Below, piece by piece: positions 47,201 to 57,883 of a DNA stretch of 64,000 nt (position 1 is the first letter of the stretch; every line of letters starts with the position of its first letter). The position numbers were made by a program, and so were the translations under genes. The notes beneath the pieces were generated by a model. The model saw nothing but the letters and a program-made list of their open reading frames with translations, had not been told where the DNA came from and made no database searches. The stretch lies in contig OZ020317.1 in the NCBI GenBank assembly GCA_963971305.1, positions 10,620,001 to 10,684,000 on the forward strand. The letters are read 5' to 3'. Source of the stretch: Arcuatula senhousia. Taxonomy: Eukaryota > Mollusca > Bivalvia > Mytilida > Mytilidae.

Positions 47201-50200
47201 AGCTTTCCATAGTAAATGAAGACTCCAGCTGTACTGAAGATGTTATTAAGCTTGGTATCGCCATTCCTGATTGCCGAATTGGTAGTGTTGCATATGCGGA
47301 TTGATCTTTTGTTGTAAATGAAGTTGCTTGCAAACTTGTTTCTATCATCGTAGTTTGATACTGCCCATGTTCTTGGGTTGTTGTTTGGAGGTAAGGCGTC
47401 TCAACATTAGAATCTTGCATTTTTGACGTGGCAGTTGTTTTTGAGTTTGACATTTCCAGTGTTATCTGAGTTGTTTGCATTAATGAGTGTATATTTGTTG
47501 TTGCAGATGAAGACATTAGATTTATTGTTGTTGTAGATGGTCGCACATTAATGTTGTTGCTAAAAGGTACAGGACTGATCGAATAAATAACTGGCTTTAC
47601 ATTCATTGTAGCTGATACTATCACTGGCGATGTATACATTGGTGAAGGCTGTGAAATTTGAGATACATTTATCGTTGAAGAACTCACAGTCGGCATAGTG
47701 TTGTTAAATGTGTTCGTGGTGGAATCTAGATTTGCTGTCGTAGCTTGATGATCTGTCAAAATATCTGATGGCATGGACGGTTGTATAATATGATTCAATG
47801 AGGCTGATAAAAATGAAGTAGTTTGTTCATTCTGTGAATAAATTTCTGAATGGAATATTCTTGTGCTTGTTTCTAAAACCGAAGTTAGGTCTGAGAATGT
47901 ATTCACAAATGCACCCGACGTGATGAATCTTGGGGTTGAGTTATGTTTACTGCCAGGTTTAGATGCCTGTATCTGTTCCGTCGAAGTGTCGGTGACTATG
48001 TTTGATGAAGCGGTATTCACTTCCATTGTATTCGAACCTTGTAAGAGGGAACTCGGCGTCACGTCAGAGGAAACAAAAATTGAAGGTGCAACCATTTTAG
48101 TGGGTTGAATGGTTGTCTTTACGATAACTCTTGTTGTGCCCAGTGAAGGTTTAGTAGGGTTTGAAATTGTACTAACCACGGAATCGCTGGATTCTAAAGT
48201 TTTCATTGTGTTCAGCTTTGTTTCAGATCGAAAAATATCAGTGCTTCCTTCTGTTATAGTTTCAGTGGCTTTTGTTGCAGATGTTACATTGTCACTTGCA
48301 ATAGCAGAGGTTTTGAAATTACCAAGATTTGGATAAATTGACGATAAAGGATCAATGGTCTTGACAACTGATGATGCAAATTTGGAATAAGTAGAGAAAT
48401 TAATAGTCGTAGGCGTTTGTAAATTTGATGGATCTAGATCATTTCTTAATTGTGTTGAAGATTGTGAAGATGCTTGTACAAATGGTTCATTGATACTTGT
48501 AGAGGATGTGACATGGGACGTCCTATACTCAGCTGTCAAAGATGATATGGCTAAGTGGAAATTAGCACTGTTTGTGCTACTTGATGGTAATGTTTTAGAC
48601 TGCATATAATTCATTTCCTTGCTTAACAGTGACTGAATAGGTGGCATTATTGATGTGACGGAAATCTCCATAGTGTTTAGTACATTAGCATCAGAGGTTT
48701 TCGTGTCTATTGTTGAAAATTCGAAAGAACTGGTTGACTTTGAACCTTTGAGTGCGAAAGGTGTAGAAAGTAATTGTAGATCTTTTGTCGCCAGCAATGT
48801 AGATGATGGATTATTTGGATTACCTGTTGTTGGCTGAATAGCTACGGAAGTGCTATCAAAAGAACCAGTGTTGAGATTCACAGATGAAGACATGGTGCTT
48901 TGTAAATTGAGAATCAACACTGTAAATCCGGTGGTGTTTTTCGAAATATGTTGACTCTGATTGGTTGGAGATGTGACTGGTTTCCTACTGGGTTTCATTA
49001 CCGTAGGAGTGGTTCCAGTCAAATGAGTATTGGTTGTTGTGCCATTATTTGTTGGTTCGCTTTGCTTTACTCCATTTGAAACGATTGCAGTTACCGTTGT
49101 TTGTAAATTATCTTGAGTTGTCGAAGAAAATGAAGTCTGTTGCAAATTTGAACTTGATGATAAAACGCTTGCAGTCGTTTGGTTTTCCGTAAGGCAATCT
49201 GAAAGAATTGAATTAATGAAAGTGTAGTTATTTAAGATTTTTTTAAGTCTCCCATTCATAACAATTGTACCTTAAGGGTGCATATCTTTAAAAATTGATA
49301 GATTTATCTGTTTGGTCATTGTTGTAATATTTTTTTTTAATCAAATCTAATATTCTACCGGTTTTCCAAGTTTTCTACTCCTAGCGTGTCTGATGAAGGT
49401 TAATCCAGAAAAGCGCTTCATACGCAGTGAAATTTTGCTTTTGTACATTTATTAAAATCATTTCAATATGTGGATCGTGTCTTTTTGGCACATATTCCAT
49501 ATTCTTTCGTTTTTAATATGTACGTAAATTAACAGTCAACAATTCTAAATTTTAGACATTTTCTTCTTTTGAAATTTTCATAGGATTATGCACTTGTCTT
49601 TCAGAGAGAAAGTCGACGATTAAATGATTTTCCTCCTCGATCACAGCTATTATATGTTTTAACAAGTTCGTCAAGCTTGTATGTTAAGAAAAAAAACTTA
49701 ATAATTGTCTTTGGGTGAGAAAATCATTGAATCCATTTTTGGATGACGGAGAACCTTTGTTGTCTCAACATTTGAATTGTAAATATGTACTAATATTTCA
49801 TTTTTGCAATAGAGGTAATCTATCTTATTATTATAATATATCGTTTTATAGTTTATCCATGTGTAGTTCTAGGCATGTTTTACGCTTATCAGTCGTTTTG
49901 ATTAGGAGCAGGCGAAGTAACTACCATAGGCGGATCCGGGGGCTGGGGGGAGCGGTTCAGTTGATGTTTACAGGTATGACAGGTACAAAGATTTTAATTC
50001 CTATATCTAATTATTTGAAATGCATGTTAAAAAAACATTTTAACATTTTTTAGAAGCAAAAGTGTACCAAAGGGATAAAAAATGACAACAAAGTTTCAGA
50101 CAATAAATTTTGCTACGCCTGACGCGCGTTTCGTCTATTCAAGACTCATCAGAGGCGCTCTACCAAAAAATTGAAAATGCCAAACGCAATATGTCAATCA

Positions 50201-52146
50201 AATATAAAAACAAAATAACACAACTGCTATCAGCAAGTCAAGTCGAAACGAGAATGAACTCAAACTATGCAATAGACTTTTGGGTGTTTTACCGAATAAT
50301 AAGCTATAAAAATGCATGCATACTATTCCCCCCAGATTTTAGTTTACTAACATGGAAATAAAACTGCAAATTTGAGATTAAATCATGTTGTCTGAAACTA
50401 GTGAATGTATTCATTGTAGATATGAAAATACAAGGAACAACATTTTATACGGAACTTTTTTCGTCATAAATGCGTTAATTACTCAACTTTTTTTTTTAAA
50501 TCTTCGACACCTTAAAAAGACAAATCAGGGATTATGTAAAGGACAAAAATGTTACATTTTGATCATGGTATTTGATAAAACTTTCCAACATAACAACATT
50601 CTTATTCGTTAAAGTTCTGAGTTATTTTGTGTTTTAGATATAATCATTTGCAATTTAGTTGAATTTTACCCCAAAAATGCCTAGAAATTTTCCCGTCAAA
50701 TCTATTTTTTTTTAATTATGATATCTTGTTAGAAATTGTTTTTATATGAAAATGAATGCATCTGAGCCAAAAAAGCTAAAGTCAAAAATTTGGTTGTGCG
50801 CCAACTCCCTGATTCTTAGCTAGAATGCTACTAAATCTAATCAAACTGCTTAATCATTTCAAGCAGTTCAGCAACATTCGCATCAAATAAAACAAAACCG
50901 CTAAAGACCAAAAGTATCGAAAGATACTTACTCTACCTTCAAAAAGTCGAAAAAAAAGGGCCAGACTACCACAGATGATATCAAACATGTGCATTACAAG
51001 AAAATAAATCTTCATTTTTGTTATATATTGTGTGAAAAATTGCCAAAATTCCAACAGTTTTTTTTAATTTCATTTTTTTTATTTGCACGGTGACCCCCTT
51101 TTTTATTGGCCCAATTTGAAGAATGCATTAAAACACACATTTTTTGCAAATTTGAAGACATTCTGTTGTTTAGATTTTTTTTCATGTAATTTAAAAGCTT
51201 TTAAATTATCATTGTTCCTATATAATCTATATAAAATTGATGGGAAATAGTCTATTTTGATAACCTTAATAGCGGGCTGAAATGAACGGTGACCCCCATT
51301 TTTTATTGCATATTTTTGATCCATTCACAAAGGACTTTAAGTATGCTAAATTGCAGAAAAATCTTTTGTTTTAAATTTAGACCCTCGAGCCTCCTTAAAT
51401 TAAGTGTATAAACACATTTGAATGTGAACAATTCGGAAAATTTCAAGAATATATATGTAGCAAAGTTTCTGTTAGACAAGTCTTGCGCCTGGACTAATAT
51501 ATTTAATAGACAATACAATTATTAGCTCTACAGTGTTTATACAAGCCTTTTCAAAATAATCTATTTAATCCTCCTGTTGTGTGATAAAGGAATTCAATTG
51601 AAGAAACTTACAGCATTGATTGACTGCCAAGATAACCACTGCTACAAATTCTAACCTGTAACCTGTAAAATAAGAAAAATAATAACACAATTTTAGGCAT
51701 TTTATAAAATGACTCAGTCCTATCGGCATTATATAAAATGCCTGAAAATATTAAGGCAAACGCCTGGAATTTTTTAACAAAATTAAAGAAAATGCCTATT
51801 AAATTGTATAAAATAAGAAATTGTCGTTTGGGTATTTGCAATCCTATACACACAACTTACAAGAGCGTTTTAACTTGTTTTATTCATTGAAAACATGCTC
51901 ATAACTGGAGTTAAGATTTATTTCATTTGTAAATTCATTGCTTGACCATGGAAAATATATCAAAATATAAACAAGTGTTTCTTTTCATACTTCAATTTGT
52001 AACTAGCATTAAGACACGTTGTGACTTTGGGTAACTAAAAACCAATTAAAAAACTAACAAAGTACTGTATTGTGCTTTTTAAAATATAATTCCATTATTC
52101 ATTGTTTCAGTTTTATTTTTTATTAATGTAATGTCTTACCTTTCAT
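38284..52146 (-). CDS. Type I membrane mucin with EGF-like domain and tyrosine-rich tail (eight exons)
   Basis: Coding exons on the minus strand: 52146-52140, 51662-51612, 49198-46145, 42879-42756, 42476-42300, 41653-41509, 41144-41055, 38355-38284 (stop TAA). Phases agree at all seven junctions; total 3720 bases, 1239 residues. The order is a signal peptide beginning MKGYRLEFVAVVILAV, then a Ser/Thr-rich stalk of about 1000 residues (extensive O-glycosylation expected). One six-cysteine EGF-like domain follows (C..DKKTISCGENGKC..C.C..C), then a helix YVITIAAGSGGGIILIILFVV. A cytoplasmic tail of about 90 residues carries NPAYYSEDE, PYMYENNSF and FYVEED. The NPxY and YxN motifs are typical docking sites (PTB, Grb2-type SH2) if phosphorylated. 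The intron after the exon ending at 41509 appears to use a GC donor. I know no named orthologue; cell-surface adhesion or sensing is inference. Confidence 0.85.
41245..41350. repeat. GTACCAATGGGGTA dispersed repeat inside the receptor gene
   Basis: Same family as 31351-31885, in the intron between the exons ending at 41509 and starting at 41144. A further partial copy is at 37706-37770. Confidence 0.6.
41911..42150 (+). mobile_element. MetaSINE-like SINE, intronic
   Basis: It has a tRNA-like head with B box TGTTCGAGTC (41962-41971) and the same central block as 2608-2874, here better preserved (GGTTTCCCCCGGGTACTCCG). The end is GGCGTTAAACACCAAC followed by CACTCACTC. It is antisense to the receptor gene. 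Confidence 0.75.
42958..43110. repeat. Minisatellite of 17-bp ATTATTACAATAGTTAT units
   Basis: Nine or so imperfect units with an ACATTTATTTT variant alternating. It lies in the intron before the EGF exon. Confidence 0.85.
44269..44954. mobile_element. Foldback/TIR element, ~690 bp, nested inverted repeats
   Basis: The outer arms carry TTTAAAGACATAGAACCTAT at the left (from 44274) and its complement at 44931-44950. Inner arms at about 44476-44520 and 44692-44745 share AAACTGAGAAAC and ACCAAACGA. No protein is encoded. Confidence 0.65.
45463..45508 (+). ncRNA. Hammerhead remnant, inactive
   Basis: The core reads CTGATTT in place of CTGATGA and AAAAC in place of GAAAC. Stem III and the GTC triplet remain. 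Confidence 0.6.
45684..45727 (+). ncRNA. Hammerhead remnant, probably inactive
   Basis: The core reads TTGATGA (first C lost) and GAAAC is kept, with a mismatch at the base of stem II. The triplet GTC and AGGCGTA follow. Confidence 0.55.
45926..46130 (+). repeat. Abundant dispersed repeat, abutting the mucin exon
   Basis: TTTGGCGCCATAAAACCTGG is followed by AAATGCCTGTACCAAGTCAG. Relatives lie at 9925, 17753, 35550-35700 and 53464 (reverse). Its end lies only about 15 bases from the mucin exon donor. Confidence 0.65.
46145..49198 (-). CDS. Giant mucin exon of the receptor gene (1017 codons)
   Basis: One 3054-bp exon, acceptor TTCTTTCAG and donor G|GTAATA. It codes almost only Ser, Thr, Gln, Pro, Asn and small residues, with no Cys after its first codons. 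Towards its 3' end is a minisatellite of 45 bp (15 residues, for example TTQAMTTSSQSTKQQ), about nine copies between 46258 and 46635. An open frame alone would run past both splice sites (46092-49259); its last 17 codons are intronic repeat sequence. Confidence 0.88.
49282..49520 (+). mobile_element. Single copy of the 400-bp hammerhead-like family
   Basis: It matches 55905-56160 in reverse orientation: AGATTTATCTGTTTGGT, CTACCGGTTTTCC, the hammerhead-like core, then CATATTCCATATTC. It lies in intron 2 of the receptor gene, antisense to it. Confidence 0.75.
49384..49425 (+). ncRNA. Hammerhead-like motif of the second family
   Basis: Stem I GCGTGT/ATACGC (one mismatch-prone pair), core CTGATGA, short hairpin GG-TTAAT-CC flanked by A and A, core GAAA, stem III AAGCGCTT, cleavage-site TTC. 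Same layout as the pair at 56000 and 56400. Confidence 0.6.
50070..50185 (-). mobile_element. Partial copy of the 359-bp hammerhead unit
   Basis: AATGACAACAAAGTTTCAGA through the hammerhead to ATTGAAAATGCCAAACG, then unrelated sequence. The orientation is the same as the surrounding receptor gene. Confidence 0.75.
50115..50159 (-). ncRNA. Intact hammerhead ribozyme in sense within intron 2
   Basis: The core, stems and GTC triplet are identical to those at 23308 and 23667. Predicted cleavage falls between 50121 and 50120. It is transcribed with the receptor pre-mRNA if that gene model is right. Confidence 0.85.
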
Positions 52147-52149
52147 TTG

Positions 52150-53716
52150 TAAGCCTTGTTTTCAACAGAACAGAATCACAAGACTAAACCAAATAGGCTA
52201 AACTCCATGTGCAATCTTATTGCAAATCAAAAATTTTAAACGCTCGTACGATACTGTGTCTTAATACGTAGACATTTCCAGGCGTGGTACAATTTCATTG
52301 TATTAGGGTACCATTGAAATGTTTCGATACTTTATTAATTACCTTAAGTTGACGGGACCGATGACTTGTTCAATTTGGGGACTCATGGGGAATAAATATT
52401 GGTTCGAAGTTGTGATTTCGTTTGCTCAAATGCATTTTGATGTGACTTAAGATAGAAAGCTGCACAAAATTTTTGTCAAATGCAAATTCTTATTTTAAGA
52501 ATTTTTATCCATTTTTCCAGTCTATAATATATTTCTTAATATTTGTATTGTTTATATATTTTTTCCCTTATAAACCCTTACTTAAATGATAAATACTCCA
52601 ATTTAAACAGAAAATTGTAAATGAAAAGGAAATTTCTTGATAAGGGAGTGAAAAGGCCCTTATGCTTACACAAGATAACAACGTAATATAAGGTTTAATC
52701 TTAAGATTTTCATAATGGATTAGGGTATTACGTAGTTGACAGCAACCATTAAGATTGTCAGGTTCAAAATTTGAGGGGGGGGGGCTTTTTGAAAGAGAGG
52801 TTTTAATTATATTGCTTTGAACTTATTTTAAATAGTTTTGAAGATATTTCTTTTTTACAAATTGCCTTTTTTCAGGTTCATTTTTACGGTTATTTATCAG
52901 AAAGACAAATTTTGAAACTTCATTGAATTTATTAGATTGATTCTGACTTTCAGATGATTTGTAAGTTAAAGTAAAGTTAATTCTACGTTCTAAAATACCC
53001 TTTTTACTTATATTTGTCTTTTTACAAAATTACACCGACAAGGACAAGGACTAATTCATATTAAAAATATATTTGTAATTAAGCAAATTCTATCAATACT
53101 TAATTCAAAGTACAAAATGTAATCAATGTCATATTGGATAAATGTGATTGTAATATATGAAGTTATAGACATTTCACTCCTCTTGGAATCCAAGAATAAA
53201 GTAGATGTTTTATGTGACTGGTCATTTTTTCGGATGGGGTATTCTTGTTTCAGGTTTTACCTTTCAAAATCTAAAAACTAGGTTTTGACAAAAAAACATA
53301 TTTTGTTCACATAATTAAAGAAATGAAGATGATAACAAAACCACCGAACTGGGCTGATCAACCTCGAAAATCCAAAAAGAAAAGACAGAACAAGGCAAAG
53401 ACATACCAGAGAAATTCAAAATTGCAATGGTCATGACTATATACAGGCATTTCCGAACAAATGATGGGTTAAACTAGGTTTTATGGCGCCAAACCTCTCT
53501 CAACCAAAAAAACAGGAAACTACTGACACCACTGTTTTGTATGCATTAATAATTTAATTTGGTATGTAACGCTCAATTTGATTGTTTGGACCAACCCATG
53601 TTATTATGTATAATATGGTTTGATCTTCATCCGCCACGGCATTTTCGAAGAAGTCCCTATGATTTTTTGCTGTTGAATATTCGATAGTTAATATAAATCT
53701 TACGAAATTAAATTAT
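52150..53716. other. Upstream region of the receptor gene; no other gene seen
   Basis: The 5' UTR and promoter of the minus-strand receptor gene should lie here, but no TATA box or other element is clear enough to call. A reversed fragment of the GGCGCCATAAAACC repeat sits at 53464-53500. Confidence 0.45.
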
Positions 53717-53784
53717 AAGGAATGACTTTAATAGTTGGTCATTTTATACCCGTATAAAATGACCAACTATTAAAGTCATTCCTT
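53717..53784. repeat. 68-bp near-perfect palindrome
   Basis: Two 33-base arms, starting AAGGAATGACTTTAATAG and meeting at ATTTTATAC-CC-GTATAAAAT, with a 2-base loop. The outer AAGGAATGACT links it to the foldback element at 28321. Confidence 0.9.
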
Positions 53785-55900
53785 AAGTAAAATATTTTTT
53801 AGGAAGTCCAAGATATGATACTGATTACCCCTTTGGTACACCTTTGCTTCTTCCAAGATAAATACTTTTGTGTCAGTGATAATATATCAACACACGTGCA
53901 ATACTCTACAGGATCTGACGTCAGCATTCGTTTATGGTAATTCTCGGCTGTTATCGGCAATACTCGAATGCTATATTTGAAAATAATTTATCTTTTATAT
54001 TGTTGACTTTTATAACGGTGCACATTTATCAAGCCGTAAAAGATACCATTGTCATCCAATCGAAAATGTGGGTTTTTTTCGCACGTAAGCACGAGTTTAT
54101 TGCATGATTTGTGACGGAAAGGATAGATAATTATCTACTTAATCAAAAAAGAAGAAATGATAGGTTCGTGTGCTCGTTTCAAAGATATATGACTTTTAAA
54201 AAATGGCGGGAAATCTAGATTTTACATTACCTTATCATTGTGACGTTTTTGTCCTTAAAACCAGGAAGTTGTATCAAGAATTTCAAAAAAAAATTATATA
54301 GTTGGTTGTTAAAATCTATATAATCAGAAAATGTCATAAAATGAAGGCGTCGGTGTCCAAAAAAAAACTAGAGGAGTTCTGAAATCTTACTGAAATTCTA
54401 AAACATGAAGAATGAATATCCCTTTAAGGTTTTATTTGTTTGTTTCAGCTATTTTGTTTATCTTTTTTTGTATGCCATAATTTAGATAACCAAGGCGAAA
54501 GTATTGATTTGAACATGCCAAAATGTCAATCATTCCTGAATAAAAAGTTTAAGCTTATCAATTTGAATTAGCTTTATTAGTAAAACATATATTGATTTAG
54601 AAAGAATAAAACGATATACACATAACGAGTTCCTAGTCAGTTTTGTGGAGACTCATGGTGGTGCCAAAAATTTAAAAAAAAAAAATAATTGAACACAGTT
54701 TTATATCTTCTTATGCCTCAAAATCCAAGGAATACTTTTTTTAATTTAACATTCAATTGAATCATAGCATTATGGCAATTGATAAGTTTTAGTCAAGATT
54801 TATGTGAATCATTATAACAATATAGAAAGTGTAAAGTTTAACATGAATGTATTCATAAACCATGATAAATAAATTTGATTGGTCCTTTTTAATTCCTTAA
54901 AATGACATAAAAACATGTACTCAAAAATTAAATAATATAATTACAGTTACGTGCTTGTACTAAATTGAATCCTTTCACTTCCTCGTTTTTCTAATATGGT
55001 AAGTATATGTAAAGAACATATTTGTGATTTTCTATTTTCATTAAATAAAACTTATTTTGATATATAATCAATTTGTTAAACCTTTTCAATGCATTTTTTT
55101 AAAGATGAGTGAAAAGACATTGTAGCATGCATGCAAATGTATCAATGAAAGACAGAGTAACTAAAGCTAATTCATTAGTAAAAAATAATTTCCTGTTTAA
55201 AATGTATTTTTTTCATAAATTTTGTTTATTATGCGAAAAAGGGAGAGTTTAACATGTGTGGGGAAAGAACACATGCAATTAACGTTAAATTAACCTGAAA
55301 CTTGCTTAACAGTACTCTAATGTTCATGTATCATATTAATCAGACGTTAATTTCAGTTTTCAGTTAAACCATGTTGATGCTAGTTAAACGTTAGAATTTG
55401 TATTTCCCTTGTTAAATTATGCAACAACAAATGTTTGAACGTTAAGTTGAATTACCAATCAGTAGCGGATCAGAGGGGGCAGAGGGCGCGTACGCCCCCA
55501 TCTTTGATTGAGACATTTTTTTTTATGTATCAAATTGACCGACCACCCTCAAATTTTCATCAGAATCTGACATTTTAGCAATTACGCCCCCTTTCACGGA
55601 CCTCTTACGCTCGATTAACACCATATGACTGTATGCTGTATATGCTATATATATATGTTGTTATATTGTATCATACTTCAGTAGATTTTTTTCTAAATAA
55701 AATACAGGTAACATTTTAACTCGTACATGTTGAATTCGGTAAAAGTACTGTTTCCCTAGGGGTATAGTAAATACTATTTCCCTATAGGGTAATAGTACCG
55801 TCATACAATTTCGCGGGGTGTTTGTATGATTGGCAGTTCGTGTGGCTAGAGTATACTGTATACAAGGTAAAGAGCTCGAGTGAGCAGTAGGCGTGGCTTT
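53785..55900. other. AT-rich intergenic sequence, no gene seen
   Basis: It includes a copy of the CCCCTTTGGTACACCTTTGC tail at 53825-53852 and, from about 55240, the left part of a TTAACGTTAA-rich region. A GGCGGATC-type fragment lies at about 55460. Confidence 0.45.
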
Positions 55901-55999
55901 AGTTAATATTAAAAACGAAAGAATATGGAATATGTGCCGGAAAGACACGATCCACATATTGAAATGATTTTGATAAATGTACAAAAGCAAAATTTCACT

Positions 56000-56041
56000 G
56001 CGTGTGAAGCGCTTTTCTGGGTTAACCTTCATCAGACACGC
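56000..56041 (-). ncRNA. Hammerhead-like ribozyme, second family, copy A
   Basis: Minus strand: stem I GCGTGT with ACACGC (six pairs), core CTGATGA, A-GGTTAACC-CA in the stem II place, core GAAA, stem III AAGCGCTT, then TTC at the cleavage site. The core residues are canonical. The stem II closing pair (normally G-C) is not, so activity is uncertain. Confidence 0.6.
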
Positions 56042-56399
56042 TAGGAGTAAAAAATTTTGGAAAACCGGTAGAATATTAGATTTGATAAAACAAAAACAGA
56101 AGCCAAAATTATTACAACAATCACCAAACAGATAAATTTATCAATTTTTTAAAGAAATAGCCAAACGTTGTCAAATTTTTGAAACATGTAAACTGTGTCT
56201 TTCCAACACATATTCCAGTACTCGAAAATATATAAGAGCATACAACTGAAGCACAGGGAAGCTTTCTACGACCTCCACACGGCACTAAAGCCAAACTATG
56301 AAATAATATTAAAAACGAAAGAATATGGAATATGTGCCGGAAAGACACGATCCACATATTGAAATGATTTTGATAAATGTACAAAAGCAAAATTTCACT

Positions 56400-56441
56400 G
56401 CGTGTGAAGCGCTTTTCTGGATTAACCTTCATCAGACACGC
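56400..56441 (-). ncRNA. Hammerhead-like ribozyme, second family, copy B
   Basis: Identical to copy A except for GGTTAATCC in the stem II place. Stem I is perfect (GCGTGT/ACACGC). Confidence 0.6.
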
Positions 56442-56976
56442 TAGGAGTAAGTTGTTTACCGATTCAGTATAATAAAACAATTGCTTATTGGTCATTCGGA
56501 AAACAGTTCATTTGTTTCCCCTCGGTACTTACCATTTCAATCGGCGCTAGCCGCCTCGTGAAATAGTGAGTACCTCGTGGAAACAAATGTACTGGTTTTT
56601 TTTCATGACCAGTAAACAATTGTATAATATAACGTAAAATTGTAACCTCTTTGGCTATTTCAATTATCACCTTTACTTTTGAAATTAAAAACAAAAAATA
56701 CTGCAAAGTACTTTTTTCGCGGGTACTTATTTCCCAAATTTTACGGTTTCATCTGAATTCACATATTTTAATATATATTAATTCTTTAAGCGGGTTTTTC
56801 ATAATGTTGCGAAAGCTGCCTTGCTGCGAAATTCGTGATAATAAATGCATCGCGAAAATATTACGTTTACAGTGTTTATCTGATCTCTTTGATAACATGA
56901 TATCAATATATTTTTTTTGTTAAATGGCTACTGGCTTTCCTTTTCTTGATTATAATATATATTTCTTTTAATCTAG

Positions 56977-57081
56977 GACAATGCCGACAAGTCTTCTGAA
57001 CATATGGCAACGGTTTTCAATGACCTGAAAATTAAACTAGCTGAGGCAAAAGACTACACCAATAATATCTGCAAACAATAT
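56977..57081 (+). CDS. Orphan internal exon (35 codons), gene unknown
   Basis: Acceptor AATCTAG, 105 bases in phase 0 at both ends, donor T|GTAAGT. It reads DNADKSSEHMATVFNDLK and ends in NNICKQY. The helix-like composition and unbiased codons look like a genuine exon. No partner exons were found nearby, so it may be part of a gene with large introns or a relic. Confidence 0.45.
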
Positions 57082-57099
57082 GTAAGTTTTTAGATTTTT

Positions 57100-57440
57100 T
57101 TCACATGTATGTAGAAGTTATTAACCATTGGAGCACGGTACCTACCTACCTAGTCCTTGCTATGCCCAGAGGCACATGGGACAAGGACCAGGGATCCCCA
57201 CTCGTCTCTGTGCTCTGCCTTCTTAACAAGCTCTCTCCAGGTGATACCCATCTGATTTTGGCTTCTATGGTAAGGATCCAAGTTGTTTTTGTGTATTCCC
57301 TGCTTTGTCTTCCCATCTCGAGTCCACCTTAAAGCAGTCTTTGCTAAGTCTTCAGGTGGTGGTCTCATGATGTGTCCGATCTATCTTTTCTTCTTCAATG
57401 TCGTTTTCATGTCCTCAGAACCTGATTGGAGCATGGTTAT
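57100..57440 (-). pseudogene. LINE 3' terminal fragment
   Basis: The minus frame reads IGHIMRPPPEDLAKTALRWT, then GKTKQGIHKNN, then WRELVKKAEHRDEW. This is the familiar C-terminal tail downstream of the RT in many animal non-LTR retrotransposons (GHILR, TALRWTP, W..L...A..R..W). It is damaged and lacks the RT. Confidence 0.7.
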
Positions 57441-57883
57441 GATATTTAAACTGTAATAGAGAAACAGATAAACTGGTTTGACCATTTCTATTGGGATGCC
57501 TTATTAATATATAGATTTTTGTCAGCTTTGGTCTTTATTTTTTTTTCATTGTCTTGAGATCACCATAGGATTACTATGTCATTGCTTTATTTAGCAACGT
57601 TCGAATAAAATAATACGAATAGTTTTTCAATATACTAGTATACGAAACAAAACAAAAATATGTACATGTAGTGTCCCAGCTTGTTTTTTGTTGTTTTTTA
57701 ACATTTGTAAATACGAAAAAAGTCTGACCATTAAAAAAAGCAGATATTCTAATTCAAAGGATTGGGGTAGAGTAAGGATAGGAGCTAGGGTTAAGTTTAG
57801 CGCAAAGGTGTCAAAAACGTAGGCGGTATACTGTTTGGATAAAAGTACACATGCAATTTATCTTAACGTTCAATTAGCGTTAA

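Larger units (their letters stand above)
55903..56455 (-). mobile_element. Second retrozyme-like tandem: 400-bp unit, ~1.4 copies
   Basis: ATTAAAAACGAAAGAATATGG stands at 55908 and 56308, and the two hammerhead-like motifs at 56000 and 56400, exactly 400 bp apart. Outside 55903 and 56455 the sequence similarity stops, giving sharp borders. No protein is encoded that I can support; the open frames read straight through the ribozyme-like sequence. Confidence 0.75.

Noticed and set aside
49199..49259. In-frame Met start for the mucin frame at 49259
   Set aside because: A strong acceptor (TTCTTTCAG) at 49199 and a phase-matched signal peptide exon further upstream show that the frame upstream of 49198 is intron.
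55661..56495. Two minus-strand frames sharing MKVNPEKRFTRSEILLLYIY
   Set aside because: Both read through the hammerhead-like core of a tandem non-coding repeat; the shared protein is a by-product of the repeat.
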